Positions 23,171 through 33,254 of a stretch of 64,000 bases of DNA are shown here, piece by piece. This DNA comes from Carnegiea gigantea. Taxonomy: Eukaryota > Streptophyta > Magnoliopsida > Caryophyllales > Cactaceae. The stretch is from assembly GCA_029747015.1 (NCBI GenBank), contig JAKOGI010002453.1:36001-100000 (forward strand), given 5' to 3'. The translations under genes were made by a program, and so were the position numbers. Each line of letters opens with the position of its first letter. Positions within the stretch are counted from its first letter, which is position 1. The notes beneath the pieces are model-generated. The model saw nothing but the letters and a program-made list of their open reading frames with translations, had not been told where the DNA came from and did not search any database.

Positions 23171-24980
23171 ATGAGTACACCACATGGCATGCTTGAGGGG
23201 CAATCCATAACTCGACCACCATACTTTAATGGTCAACATTATAGTTGGTGGAAGAACCGAATGGAAAACTACATTCAAGCTGAGGACTACGAGTTATGGA
23301 TGCTTATCAAGAGTGGACCAGTCATTCCCACAAAAGTGATCGAAGATGGAAGCAAAGTTCACAAAAAGCCTGAAGAGTTCAATTCCGAAGATTTCAAGAT
23401 GATGGAAAAGAATGCAAAGGCCAAAAAACTCCTATATTTTGGTCTTGGTCCTGATTAGTATACTCGCATTTCCGAATGCGAGTCAGCCAAAGAAATCTGG
23501 GATGCCTTATAAGTAGCTCACGAAGGTACAAATCAGGTAAAATAATCGAGAATTGAGCTTCTTATGAGAAAATATGAACTGTTTGAGATGGGTGATAAAG
23601 AAACGGTGATGGAGATGTACACCCATTTCACCCATGTCACTAATGAGCTAAAATCATTAGGAAAGTCCTTCACCATCGAGGAGTTGGTGAGGAAAATCCT
23701 AGGATTTTTGCCACAGTCACGGGAGGCCAAAGTCACGGCCATCCAAGAAGCCAAGGATATGAATAAAATCACCTTGGATGAGCTTATTGGTAATCTCCAA
23801 ACTTATGAGCTTAGAAGAAGCTCTCAACTGAAAGAGGAGACCAAGAGAGACCGAGGCCTTGCTCTAAAGGCTTTGGAAGAGGATGGTTCGGACCTTAATG
23901 AAGAAGAACTGGCCATGATCACCCGAAGATTCAAGAAGTTCTTCAAAAAATGTCAAAGAGAACAATAAAAAGAAGAACCTCAGCAAGCCCAGAAACAATG
24001 AACGGGAATAGTTCACTGGATGTTTCAAATGTGGTAAGCTTGATCATATTGTGAAAAACTACCCTTTGCTGAAAGAGGAACAAGAGCCTGAACAGTCCAG
24101 GAAATAGGGCAGGAAACAGGTTGAAAACAGTTCTGCTAAGCGCTTCTCAAGGGCAATGCTTGCGGCTTGGGGTGATTCTATCGAGGATGAGGAAGGGACA
24201 GAAGAGAAAGATGCTACTGTAGCTCTTATGGCCAGGAGTGATTCTGACTCAGATGATGAGCCTCTGGACAGCTTAGCTCAACTTAAGGATAAGGTACGTG
24301 GTCTAAATAAAGCAAAACTTGAAGAGTTATTAGCTACTTTGATGGATGAGTATGATGCTATTAATTCTGAAAATTACATGTTAAAGGATGCATGTTCTGA
24401 GTTAAAAAGGGATATTAGAGAATTAGAGCATGAAAACAAAATCCTTAAAAGTGAAAAAATTGAAACTGATATGAAGAATATTGTTTTGCATGAAGACCTC
24501 AATAAATCCAAAGAGACCTTAAGCATGAAAGAAGAAGCCTTTGTTTCTGACCTTACTAAGCTTGAAAATGAGTCTCTTGAACTGAAACAGAAGGTAGAAT
24601 CCCTACTTGTTGAGAACAGTAAATTGCTTGAAAAGTTAAAACAAGTAGAATCAGACCTTGCTGCAAACAAGCGCTGGAACAGGTCCTCACAGGCACTGAA
24701 TTGGCTGAACACTCACTGTAACCAGGGCAAAAGAGGATTAGGCTTTGTGACTAAGCGCACTGATTACCCTGTTAATAGAAAATATGTAGGATTACCAGAA
24801 AATATTGTGTGTTTTCATTGTGGTAAAACAGGGCATTATCAGTACACTTGTCCTGTAACAAGGTACGCCATGGAAAAGAACTTGATTCATGTAAAACAAA
24901 TATGGGTTAGAAAAGATGAGATTTGCACTTCAAAAAGAATGGGACCCAAGTGGATCTGGGTTCCCAAAATTAACCCCTAA
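23171..24980 (+). pseudogene. Gag of the plus-strand SIRE-like element
   Basis: From the ATG at 23171 the frame encodes a UBN2-type copia capsid (ITRPPYFNGQHYSWWKNRME, KAKKLLYFGLGPD, then after a stop YTRISECESAKEIWDAL, RIELLMRKYELFEMGDKETV, FLPQSREAKVTAIQEAKDM). Stops at 23456, 23510 and 23542 interrupt it; two of them fit C-to-T changes in Gln codons. At about 24015 a zinc knuckle CFKCGKLDHIVKNYP has Tyr where the last Cys should be. From 24156 an open frame of 274 codons gives an acidic segment, a long heptad-rich coiled coil (about residues 40-175) and a second knuckle, CFHCGKTGHYQYTCP, which is complete. Two knuckles and a coiled coil are typical of SIRE-type Gag. Confidence 0.88.
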
Positions 24981-24989
24981 TTTGTTTTG

Positions 24990-26820
24990 CAGGCTAAAGT
25001 GAGGGGAAACAACCGAGCAAACAACGCAGCAAACAACCAATTGTGGTATGTGGATAGCAGTTGTTCACGGCATATGATTGGTGAAAAATCAAACTTCCTC
25101 TCACTTACAGCCTCTGATGGAGGGAGTGTGGCATTTGGAAACAGCAAATAAGGGACAATTGTCGGTATAGGTAAGATAGATGAGTCACTCCCCCATTCAA
25201 TTGACAATGTATATCTGGTGGATGGATTACAACATAATCTACTCAGCGTGTCCCAACTGTGTGATAAAGATAGCCTAGTAGTGTTTTCTTCAAAACAATG
25301 CTTGGTCGTCAATATCAACACAGGATATGTTGTGTTGAGGGGGAAGCGACACAAAAATGTGTATAAAGTAAGTATTCTCTCACTTCCCCAAAACAATTTG
25401 ACTTGTTTAAGTGCTTTAAATAATGATGTCATGCTTCAGCACAAGAGACTAGGTCATGCGAGTCTCTCACTCTTGAATAAACTTGTTACTAAAGACCTAG
25501 TAGTCGGCCTACCTTCCATCAAATTCAATGATGACAAGGTATGTGACGCGTGTGTCAGGGGTAAACAAGTCAAAACTTCTTTTAAACGGAAAACCTGTGT
25601 TAGCACTACCCAACCTCTTGAGATGCTACATGTAGATTTGTGTGGTCCTATGAGGATCTCAAGTCGAGGTGGAAAGAGGTATGTGCTTGTGATAGTGGAT
25701 GATTACTCTCGTTTCACATGGACCTTGTTTTTGGCTTCTAAAGATGAAACATTTGAAAAATTTCTTGCGTTTCTTAAAAAGGTTGAAAAGAGAGTAGGAC
25801 ACTCATTGGTTTGCCTAAGGTCTGATCATGGTACAGAATTTGAAAATTCAAGCTTTATTGACTATTGTAATGAGCATGGTGTGGATCATAACTTTTCAGC
25901 CCCAAGAACACCCCAGCAGAACGGGGTGGTAGAGTGAAAAAATCGTACTCTAGAAGACATGACTAGAACAATGCTTGTTGATAGTGGTCTTCCTAGAAAC
26001 TTTTGGGCCGAAGCTTTGAACACGTCATACTACATTATAAATAGATGCATGATTAGACCCATTCTAAACAAAACTCCTATGAGCTTCTCAAAGGTAGAAA
26101 ACCAAATCTTATGCATTTGAGAGTATTTGGTTGTAAATGTTTTGTGCATAATAATGAAAAGGATGCCTTAGGAAATTTTGATCCAAGGAGTGATGAGGCG
26201 ATATTTCTTGGGTACTCCTCACACAGTAAGGCTTACAAAGTGTTTAATAAGCGAACCTTGTGTGTTGAGGAGAGTGTGCATGTGCTTTTTGATGAAACTA
26301 ACTCTCTAGTTGAGATTGATACACAGGATGATGATTTCGAACTGAACCTTGCTAAGAAAAATTTGTTGCTTACACATGAAGAAGGTAAGTATCCCAAGGA
26401 TGAATCAGGGCCTGGAGCTGTTTCCTTGAAAGATGGGCAAGGTATGAACCAAACAGGGGGAAGTATTGCTGAAGCTAGTTTGGAACAAAACCAGCCTAAC
26501 ACTACAGGAACAGGCTCCAGAGCAAGCTCGGGAATAGGCTTAGAAACAAGCTCTAAAACAGGCTCGAAAACAGTTCCAGAACCTATTTCATCGAGTATTC
26601 CAGGAAGAGTAGAAAGCGTATCTGTGGACTCTCTTACTTCACGACCATCGAAGCACCAAAGTTCGCACCCCCTTGATCAAATTTTGTCTGACATTAATAC
26701 AGGAGTGCAAACAAGATCCAAGCTTAAAAATTTCTGTGCTTTTTATGCTTTTCTCTCTAATATTGAGCCTAAAAATGTTAATGAAGCTCTGGCAGATTCA
26801 GATTGGGTTACAGCAAGCTT
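24990..26820 (+). pseudogene. Protease and integrase of the plus-strand SIRE-like element
   Basis: The protease active site reads WYVDSSCSRHMIGEKSNF (about 25043), with Ser in place of the family Gly after DS, and a stop follows at about 25149. From 25218 a 239-codon open frame holds the zinc-binding pre-integrase part (HKRLGHASLSLLNKL, VCDACVRGKQVKTSF) and the catalytic core: LHVDLCGPM, LRSDHGTEF and PQQNGVVE, so all three acidic residues are present. A stop comes right after the Glu (25937). A one-base deletion near 26075 shifts the frame. From 26111 a 239-codon stretch continues with LRVFGCKCFVHNN, FLGYSSHSKAYKVFNKRTL and a Ser/Thr/Gly-rich linker, up to NVNEALADSDWVTA, the start of reverse transcriptase. 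Confidence 0.88.
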
Positions 26821-27255
26821 TCTTGGTTGATAGAAAAAAGCACCTCAGGTATGGCTCATTTTCTTGGACCCTGTTTGGTATCTTGGGCAACCAAGAAACA
26901 ACACTCAGTTGCCATGTCCACAGCAGAAGCTGAATATGTTGTAGCTGCTTCTTGTTGTGCTCAACTACTGTGGATAAGGCAACAACTCAAAGATTTTTGT
27001 GTTGACACGGGATGCTTTCCCATATTTTGTGATAATACAAGTGCAATTAATATTTCCAAAAACCCCTGTCAACATAAAAGGACTAAACATATTGACATTC
27101 GTCATCACTTTTTGAGAGACAATGTTGAAAAAGGCTTGGTTTCTATGAATTTCTGTGCCACTAATAAACAAATTACTGATATTTCCACCAAGGCACTAAG
27201 TACAGAACAGTTTGAGAGGAACAGAATAGAACTGGGTCTAATTAAAATGACTTGA
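26821..27255 (+). pseudogene. RNase H remnant after deletion of the reverse transcriptase core
   Basis: Immediately after SDWVTA the sequence jumps to the RNase H tail: [60 protein letters not shown] and [20 protein letters not shown], ending IELGLIKMT at 27255. The whole fingers, palm (YVDD) and first part of RNase H are absent. The related minus-strand element keeps them, between about 56540 and 55500, so about 1 kb was lost. The breakpoint is near 26815. Confidence 0.88.
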
Positions 27256-27599
27256 GAATGCTTAATTAACCCCTAATGCTTGTCTAGTTAAAGGGCTTTT
27301 CAGGTCAAGCTTGTTGAAATTATTGATTGCAGTCAAACTTGGTGCTATATTCAGCACATGTGTGGAATACAGCTTGTTGACACTCGTTGAGGTCTGATGA
27401 TATTGCCCTTATTGTCCCATGTTACCAAGCAATTGACTGCAGGAACAAGCACCAAGAACAGGTATGGCCACTGTTTGTTACTCTGTGCAAATCAGGTAGT
27501 TAATTCAGTTGTTGACTTTTGTTGAAACGTGCGTGACTGGGAGATTTAATACTCCTCTTTTCGGTTGGAAGCAAGTACCCCCTTAACTTCCTGCTTGCT
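27256..27599 (+). other. Non-coding gap between pol and env-like ORF
   Basis: All frames have frequent stops. I see no gene here. In the minus-strand relative this gap also exists, and it is there that the fold-back element is inserted. Confidence 0.5.
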
Positions 27600-27634
27600 C
27601 ACATCGCGCCCCAGTCACCCAGGACCCTCTCAAT

Positions 27635-27670
<36 letters not shown>

Positions 27671-27715
27671 CCTAAACCCTAAATCTCCAAAAACTCGAGC
27701 TCCTCTTCAAAATCA
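27600..27715 (+). promoter_or_regulatory. Pyrimidine-rich, telo-box leader before the env-like ORF
   Basis: A CT microsatellite (27639-27667) is followed by TAAACCCTAAA (27673-27683), a plant telo-box, and then the ATG at 27716. CT-rich patches and telo-boxes near the start site are common in plant promoters and 5' leaders. The minus-strand SIRE-like copy has AAACCCTAA at the complement of 52990-52998, 25 bases before its env-like ATG. I infer a separate transcription start or leader for the env-like ORF; this is not demonstrated. Confidence 0.5.
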
Positions 27716-29062
27716 ATGGCGAATTCCGATAGCAGCAAACACAGCACCATCATGTCTCATGCCTTAGTCCCGAAGCGCCCACGCATGGCATCGCCACCAA
27801 CACCTCTTGCTCTGCCACTGTCTGCGACGGCCGCGACTGCACAAATCAGAGGTATGGGGTTTGATTCTCCACCCCCTTTGCCGATTTACTCTAAAACTTT
27901 TGGATTTTTGAAATGTCTGGACTTGCGAACGGTGGGGCTGAAATTGGACGATGTTCCACCAGTGTTTGAATGGGATTTGGAGTTGTTTGACCCCAATGTG
28001 AAACTGACTGGGTTTAAGGGTGTCTTTGAAACCAACAAGGGTCTGGCTGAGTCTGATATGGCACAAACAGGGTCTGAGCCTGTTCCTGAACTAAGGAAAA
28101 CCCGAACAGGGTCTGCCCCTGTTTTCTTTGACATAATGGATGACCCCATCATAACTTTAGATCGAGTGGAAGACCTTGAGGAGACTAACAGTGATGGGTC
28201 TGAGTCAACCATAGAGGTCCTCCAACCGCAGCCCTTCCAGAAAACTAAATTAGGTGAGTGGAGGCCTAGACGTCGGTTTAAAACCACCACTTCAAAACCT
28301 GTTCCCACACCTGTTCGTAGACCTCGAACCCGCAGTTCTGGTTCACTCTTTGGTTCTTCCCAGCCAAAACAAGTACCTGAACCTTCTATTGCAAAAGCCT
28401 CTGCCAAACCTACCAAAGAATCTACCCAGTCTCCATCAGCAAAAACTCAAAAGACCCGAACCAAAAGGAAAGCTGTTTCAGAACAAGTGTCAGAACAGGT
28501 GCCTGAAGAATTAGAAACCGAGGAGAATACTTCCAAACAAGTGCCTACCTCTGCTCTATCGGTGAAGCCTTCCTCCAGAAGATTCTCATCAAAGAGAAAG
28601 ACTGCTTCTAATCAGGAGGTGCCCATAAAAGCCAAGCCTGATAAACCAAAATCCAAGAAAGCCAAAACTACCATGCCCACAGTAGACCGAGTAGCTCATT
28701 TTCTCCAAAAGAGTGTGGTACGGGGCAAAATTGTCAAAGTTGCTTATTTTCAGAAACAGGGTCTGGAGATGTTCCTAAATAAGCTTACAGCCCAAGGTTG
28801 GCTCGACCTCTTTGCAAACACCCATAGAGGGTGTTCAGTACCTGATTTAGCTGAATTCTATGCCAACTGTAATGTCACCAACGGAGTGGTGATAAGTATG
28901 GTCAATGGAAAGGGAATACGGTTCAACGCTAAGGAATTGGGAGACATTCTAGGAGTTCCAGCTGAGGGCTTTGGGGTGTATGTAAGGGAAAACAAGACAG
29001 TACTTGGAGTTGAAAGATTGCTCCAATTGACTCAAAGGTTAAGTCAACAACCAGGGTCATAA
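27716..29062 (+). CDS. Envelope-like protein ORF of the SIRE-like element
   Basis: A 448-codon frame is open from the ATG at 27716. Residues 1-60 are Ser/Ala/Pro-rich. Around residues 60-75 is a FGFLKCLDLRTVG block, also found in the minus-strand copy as FGFLKSLDLHSVG. Residues 150-320 are a basic Lys/Ser/Pro/Thr-rich, probably disordered region. Residues 320-440 form the best conserved part (FANTHRGCSVPDLAEFYANC, GKGIRFNAKELGDILGVPAE), resembling the plant 'putative plant transposon protein' family (PF20167) and proteins named envelope-like in plant databases. No signal peptide or clear membrane span is visible, so 'envelope' is a label and not a shown role. The stop at 29060 is probably premature, because homology continues after it. 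It is the longest open frame in the window and is open while gag-pol is broken. Confidence 0.72.
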   Translation: MANSDSSKHSTIMSHALVPKRPRMASPPTPLALPLSATAATAQIRGMGFDSPPPLPIYSKTFGFLKCLDLRTVGLKLDDVPPVFEWDLELFDPNVKLTGFKGVFETNKGLAESDMAQTGSEPVPELRKTRTGSAPVFFDIMDDPIITLDRVEDLEETNSDGSESTIEVLQPQPFQKTKLGEWRPRRRFKTTTSKPVPTPVRRPRTRSSGSLFGSSQPKQVPEPSIAKASAKPTKESTQSPSAKTQKTRTKRKAVSEQVSEQVPEELETEENTSKQVPTSALSVKPSSRRFSSKRKTASNQEVPIKAKPDKPKSKKAKTTMPTVDRVAHFLQKSVVRGKIVKVAYFQKQGLEMFLNKLTAQGWLDLFANTHRGCSVPDLAEFYANCNVTNGVVISMVNGKGIRFNAKELGDILGVPAEGFGVYVRENKTVLGVERLLQLTQRLSQQPGS

Positions 29063-29606
29063 ACACCCAGGTCAGTTAAGAAATAGGAGATGACACCGTG
29101 TCACCGGTTGCTCTTCTGGTTCATCATCAAGAACATCATCCCCCGTGGCGAACGGCGTAACCTTGCAGATGCAATGGATCAATGCCTGACCGATCTCCTG
29201 GACCGGGGAGAGCAGATCAACCTACCAGCCATCATGATTAGTCATATCTCCCGCATTGCAAACACGGCTTGAGAACATGACCTGGGGTATGGATTTCTTC
29301 TAACTTCAGTCTTTGAGCACTTTGGGGTTTCTGTGCAGAAGAAGGTAGGGGTCCAAGTGACAGATGAGATAGGAAGCAGCACCCTGATCAGTTGTGGGTT
29401 CAAGCTTGCAAAGGGTGAGACTGCTGGTTCCAAACAGGGGCCTCAAACACCCCTCTAGTGAGCCTTCTGTTGATGCCTTGCTTCTGGACCACAATCGGTT
29501 GAAGACCGAGCTCACTGAGGTTAAAGCTGCACTTACCGAGGAGAACGCTCTCAATGCCAAGCGCCATGAGGATCTGATATCAATTGTCTCCGTCCTCACA
29601 ACCTAA
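29063..29606 (+). pseudogene. Downstream decayed part of the env-like ORF
   Basis: Frames at 29085-29272 (HRLLFWFIIKNIIPRGERRN, INLPAIMISHISRIANTA) and 29276-29455 (DLGYGFLLTSVFEHFGVSV, QKKVGVQVTDEI) match the minus-strand copy, where the same blocks follow the conserved core. In the intact ancestor they would have extended the env-like protein to about 620-640 residues. The end (to 29606) is a coiled-coil-like Glu/Lys/Leu segment. At least three stops and one frameshift separate the blocks. Confidence 0.7.
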
Positions 29607-30085
29607 CTCTCTTCTCCTCCACCCTGATCCTACCCTGTTCTGCCTCTCTTGATTCTCCACCTTGTTCACAACAACTGTTTCTAACTCCTTGGTTATGCTT
29701 TGTGACTGATAATGGTTTATGCTAATCTTGGTTGTGCCATGCTTGTCTTCTTATTGCTATTTGTTTATGCGTGACTCGGATGGCCAATATCATTACCGTA
29801 CTATACACTTAAGTGTAACGCAGGTTGTTTTTCCTCCATTACTCAAGAAGTGGTGACTGCAAAACCCCTGCTTCTCTTGTTTGACTTGACCACCCTTTTT
29901 CGATGATGTCAAAAGGGGGAAGATGGGCATGACCAGGATCATTTCAGTTTGACCTAGCTTCAGTTGACTTCTCAAAACAAAAAAGGGGAAGATGGGCTTG
30001 ACCATGAACGTTTTATCTTGAAACCTGCTTTTGCCTTTTATGCCAATATGATCATTTGGTTTGTCATCATCAAAAAGGGAGAAAT
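29607..30085 (+). other. 3' untranslated region with three polypurine-tract-like motifs
   Basis: Purine tracts AAAAGGGGGAAGATGGG (29911-29927), AAAAAAGGGGAAGATGGG (29979-29996) and CAAAAAGGGAGAAAT (30071-30085) share the same core; the last directly precedes the 3' LTR and is the functional candidate. The minus-strand copy keeps both the terminal tract and the one furthest upstream. Confidence 0.7.
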
Positions 30086-31602
30086 TGTTGGGAAATTATT
30101 GACCTCATCATTATGTAATGTAAGGTTTTGATGATAACAAACATAAATGGAATATACACTTGAGTGTGTTGATCGAACAGGTTCCAAGTACTATTTGGAA
30201 AACTTTGAAATTGCTTGATTAACTATGGTCGAGAACAGGTCTTAAGAACAGGTCCTCAGAACAGCTGAATGGGAAAGAACTTAAAGCACATCAAAGACAT
30301 GGAGTACTTCAGAAACAGCTCAGGAAACAGTTCTGAGTAACATCATAGCTACAGGTCTTAAGAACAGTTTCTCAGAACAGCTGAATGGCAAAGAACTAAA
30401 AGCGCATCAGAGACATGAAGAACTCCAGGAACAGCTCAGGAAACAGTTCTGAGCAACACCACAGCATTGAAGTAACAAGTCAAGACCCTATAGATGTTGC
30501 CCGGTTGATTCAACAAGAGTCTTGGTCCGTCATAGGCTTTATTTTCTTAGATTCTTGTTAATATGCCACTTGGAAGAACTCGTTTTAACATTTACTTTGA
30601 ATGACTTTTAAGAACACTGTCTCAGATCAGTTCTGAGATCAGGTTCAGACCGTTTTCAAGCCAAAACGATTTTTACAGTTTTTTTTCCTAAAACTTTGGG
30701 CTGACGATTCTGAAATTATTTGAGATATATTTTCTGTTATCATTAGACCCAAAATAAGCTATTCTTGGCTTTGAAAATATTGTTAAAAGATTGACTTTAT
30801 CTTTGGAAGAATATCCACCAAATAAATCTTATTTTTGGAAGGATAAGATAAGGAAAGATATGGGAGATTTCCTATTACAATTTGGAAAGGAGAGTTCTCT
30901 TCCCTTTTGTCTCCTTGCAGCACAAGGATTCAAGAGGGTTAAGGTTTACTCTTTTACCCATATGCATCACACTATTTAAGGAAGATTTTTCCTCATTATC
31001 TCTCACGGGTTTCACACGGTTTTTCAAGGAGTTTTAACTTGCGAATCATATTTCAGAAAAACCTTCAAAGTGTGTGTGAAAATTGAGTCATCTTCCTTGG
31101 CATACTAGGAGCAAAAATTGTACCTTACATTCGCTTAGTTAGAAGCACAAAAGTAAGGTGTTTTTATTCTCTTCTTTCATCAAAGTGAGAGTTAAGTGTG
31201 TCCAAGCCTAGGGAGGCTTTGGACGTGTGTAATTCGTCTTGGGGAGATGATTACGTGAGTGTGTCCAAATCTGGGAGACTAGGACGTGGTGTGTAACTAG
31301 TCTAGGGTAGACAGTTACGTGTGTTGAAAGTAAAGGTTACCTTTGTAATGTGTTTAGCCCGTTTAGTGAAAGTGTGTGAAAATCCTACAGGGGTAGGTCG
31401 TGGTTTTTGCCTCGGTTGGGCTCGAGGTGTTTCCACGTAAAAATCTTGTGTTCTTATCTTTCAATTATTTCGCTGTTTTACACTTTCTGTGCATGTTACA
31501 AACAGTCTGCCCAAACAAGTCCCAAGCCTGTTCCCAGAAACTGCGAAAATCTGCCAACACAAATCACCCCCCTCTTGTGTTAGTGTACTCTCAATTCGAA
31601 CA
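30086..31602 (+). repeat. 3' LTR of the plus-strand SIRE-like element
   Basis: It follows the terminal polypurine tract directly and matches the 5' LTR with few changes. One cluster of changes near 30915-30925 is discussed in the findings. Confidence 0.93.
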
Positions 31603-32820
31603 GGAAACTTAAAGAGATTAGCAAGCATATCTGATTCAGAAGTCACGTGATAGGATGCCCCTGAGTTAAGCACCCACTACTTACCATTCATTCTTTCTTT
31701 ATTCTCTCTCTCTCTTTAAACAAGTTAAAGAGTGCTTCTACCTACTCAGGTGTGAAACCCCTATGTTTCGCTAACTTTGTTTTCGAACTTGCTCGGCCAT
31801 CTTCTGTTCCCGTCGACTTCTCCCCCTGTCCACCAAGAAGCGAATTGAAGGCGGTTACATCGTGCGCCAGTCCGGTGACCTTCACATCTTGCGTGGTGCT
31901 CCAGTCATGGCGCCCCATTCAACACTTGACCCATTGACCAATTCCAAGAGCAATTTTGACTCGGATTGGCTCGATTACGTCATCGGTTCTGCCAATTTGG
32001 GGTATACCCAATCAATTCAAAACATTGGCTTTTCTCGTAGCCTAGATTCTAGCAGTGTGCATGCTTCGATCTATTCCCGCTCTGTGTTCTAGCAGTCACC
32101 GTTGCCTTGAACACCGCAGCTATATGTCTTGGCTCATGCTCTCTTGTCTTTCGTCTTTGAGAACTATTAAGTATACTATATTCAAGCTGGGCAATTGTTC
32201 AATGCTGAGGATATTGGATCTGACAACTCTGAATCAAGTCACATCGATACCCATGAGGAATTGGTGAACCCTTTCGGAATCCTAGTATTTGAACAGGCTG
32301 AAATCTTTGGCGCGCTTGCAATAAGGCATCTGTAGGTATGCATCAAGTTCATCCCACAAAGTTTTGAGTTTTTAAAGTAAACAATCACATTAGTTGTTCC
32401 TTGGTCTGTGAGTGTGATTTCTCTTCTCAATTGATGAATTCTGGTTTCATTGCCTTGAGAGTATCTCCCTTTCAAATCAGTCCAAATTTGACTTGTGGTT
32501 TCTGTGTATCTGACGGAACCGTGGAGTCTTTTGTCAATTACATTGTATAGCCATTCAATAACCATGGAGTTACACTTCTCCCAGGCATGAACATCTAGGG
32601 AAGATGAATCAGGCCTTGTCATGTTACCATTCACGAACCCAAATTTAGTTTTGGATTCCAATGCGTTGGTGACGACACGACTCCAATTTGCGTAATTCTC
32701 ACCATACAGGACGATTGTGAAAATAATGTTTTCGGGGCTATCCGAATCACAAAGGTAGAAAGGGGATCTTGTATCATTGGAATTGGTCACCACCTTACCT
32801 TTTGTGTCGTCTTTGCCCAT
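31603..32820 (-). pseudogene. Gag and start of protease, minus-strand copia
   Basis: Gag starts at the ATG whose complement is 32818-32820, 34 bases from the primer site. For 193 codons it is open and matches the Retrotran_gag_3/UBN2 type: PFYLCDSDSPENIIFTIVLYG, NYANWSRVVTNALESK, KFGFVNGNM, WTDLKGRYSQGNETRIHQLR. Decay follows after 32239. A GA-rich repeat at about 31703-31720 encodes KERERE-like residues. The protease active site reads LNSGASYHVTSESDMLANLF (about 31672-31615), where the family has DSGAS, so the catalytic Asp is lost. The nested element interrupts the frame at 31602. Confidence 0.83.
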
Positions 32821-32853
32821 TGTATTAAACAGACTTATGTTATTCTGTGTGTG

Positions 32854-32865
32854 GCTCTGATACCA
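32854..32865 (-). other. Primer binding site, initiator tRNA-Met (minus-strand copia)
   Basis: On the minus strand it reads TGGTATCAGAGC, a perfect match to the plant initiator-Met complement, with no gap to the LTR. Confidence 0.9.
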
Positions 32866-33066
32866 TGAAGAATTCTATAGTTTGGAGAGAATTGTGTGTT
32901 GCCCTCTCCTAGCCAATGCCATTGTATTTATATATAGAATAAGGTATGATACAAACCTAAATAAGATACAGTTATACATAAGAAAGGACTTTACCTCAAT
33001 ACCAGTTCTAACCCTTTATAAGTATGACTCTAACTAGATTGCCTAAATCTAGTAGATATGGTAATA
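32866..33066 (-). repeat. 5' LTR of the minus-strand copia element
   Basis: It lies directly next to the primer site at 32854-32865 and aligns with 18205-18402 with about 22 differences including small gaps. Confidence 0.9.
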
Positions 33067-33254
33067 CGAACATTGTAATGTAATTATTATCCCATTTCAT
33101 TGCACTGACAATTGCATTACATGGTTGATTCTATTACATTATGATTACATTATTTCCAACCAAATGTCATATTCGTGTTTGATTCATGCATTGTGAACTG
33201 CTAGCGAGCACCTTTACTATATATATAGAATTTTCACATGAACATGACACAAGA

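Larger units (their letters stand above)
21590..31602 (+). mobile_element. SIRE/Maximus-like Ty1/copia retrotransposon with env-like ORF (younger copy)
   Basis: LTRs of about 1.52 kb (21590-23114, 30086-31602), a perfect 5-bp target duplication GGAAA (21585-21589, 31603-31607), an intact initiator-Met primer site, gag, protease, integrase, a deleted reverse transcriptase, RNase H, an env-like ORF and a polypurine tract are all in SIRE order. The LTRs are about 98% alike by eye, so it is the youngest element in the window. It interrupts the copia element at the protease to integrase junction in the opposite orientation. Confidence 0.93.
18205..33066 (-). mobile_element. Short-LTR Ty1/copia retrotransposon on the minus strand, with nested SIRE-like element
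   Basis: LTRs of about 200 bp (18205-18402 and 32866-33066) flank, reading on the minus strand, an intact initiator-Met primer site, gag, protease, integrase, reverse transcriptase and RNase H, then a purine tract. Flanks CAAAC (18200-18204) and CGAAC (33067-33071) are a target duplication with one change. The minus-strand 5' end reads TATTACC instead of TG, so one LTR end has probably mutated or the family is atypical. LTR identity is about 89% by eye. Without the nested element it would be about 4.8 kb, normal for short-LTR copia lineages such as Ale/Retrofit. Lineage assignment is tentative. Confidence 0.88.
17471..33165. mobile_element. Probable non-autonomous DNA transposon, split by the copia nest
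   Basis: Without 18205-33066 this would be about 830 bp. The left edge ATTTGGTAATGTGTAATCA (17471) and the complement of the right edge share ATTTGGT and TAATGT(G)TAATCA. The right part (33070-33160) resembles the right ends of the elements at 36656-39172 and 46185-47916, and all three have an internal CT microsatellite. Superfamily and target duplication were not determined, so the boundaries are tentative. Confidence 0.4.

Noticed and set aside
24374..24712. Minus-strand 112-codon Ser/Phe-rich frame
   Set aside because: It is the antisense shadow of the Gag coiled-coil region.
31752..32267. Plus-strand frames between 31752 and 32267
   Set aside because: They are antisense to the gag-protease region of the minus-strand copia element and match no family.
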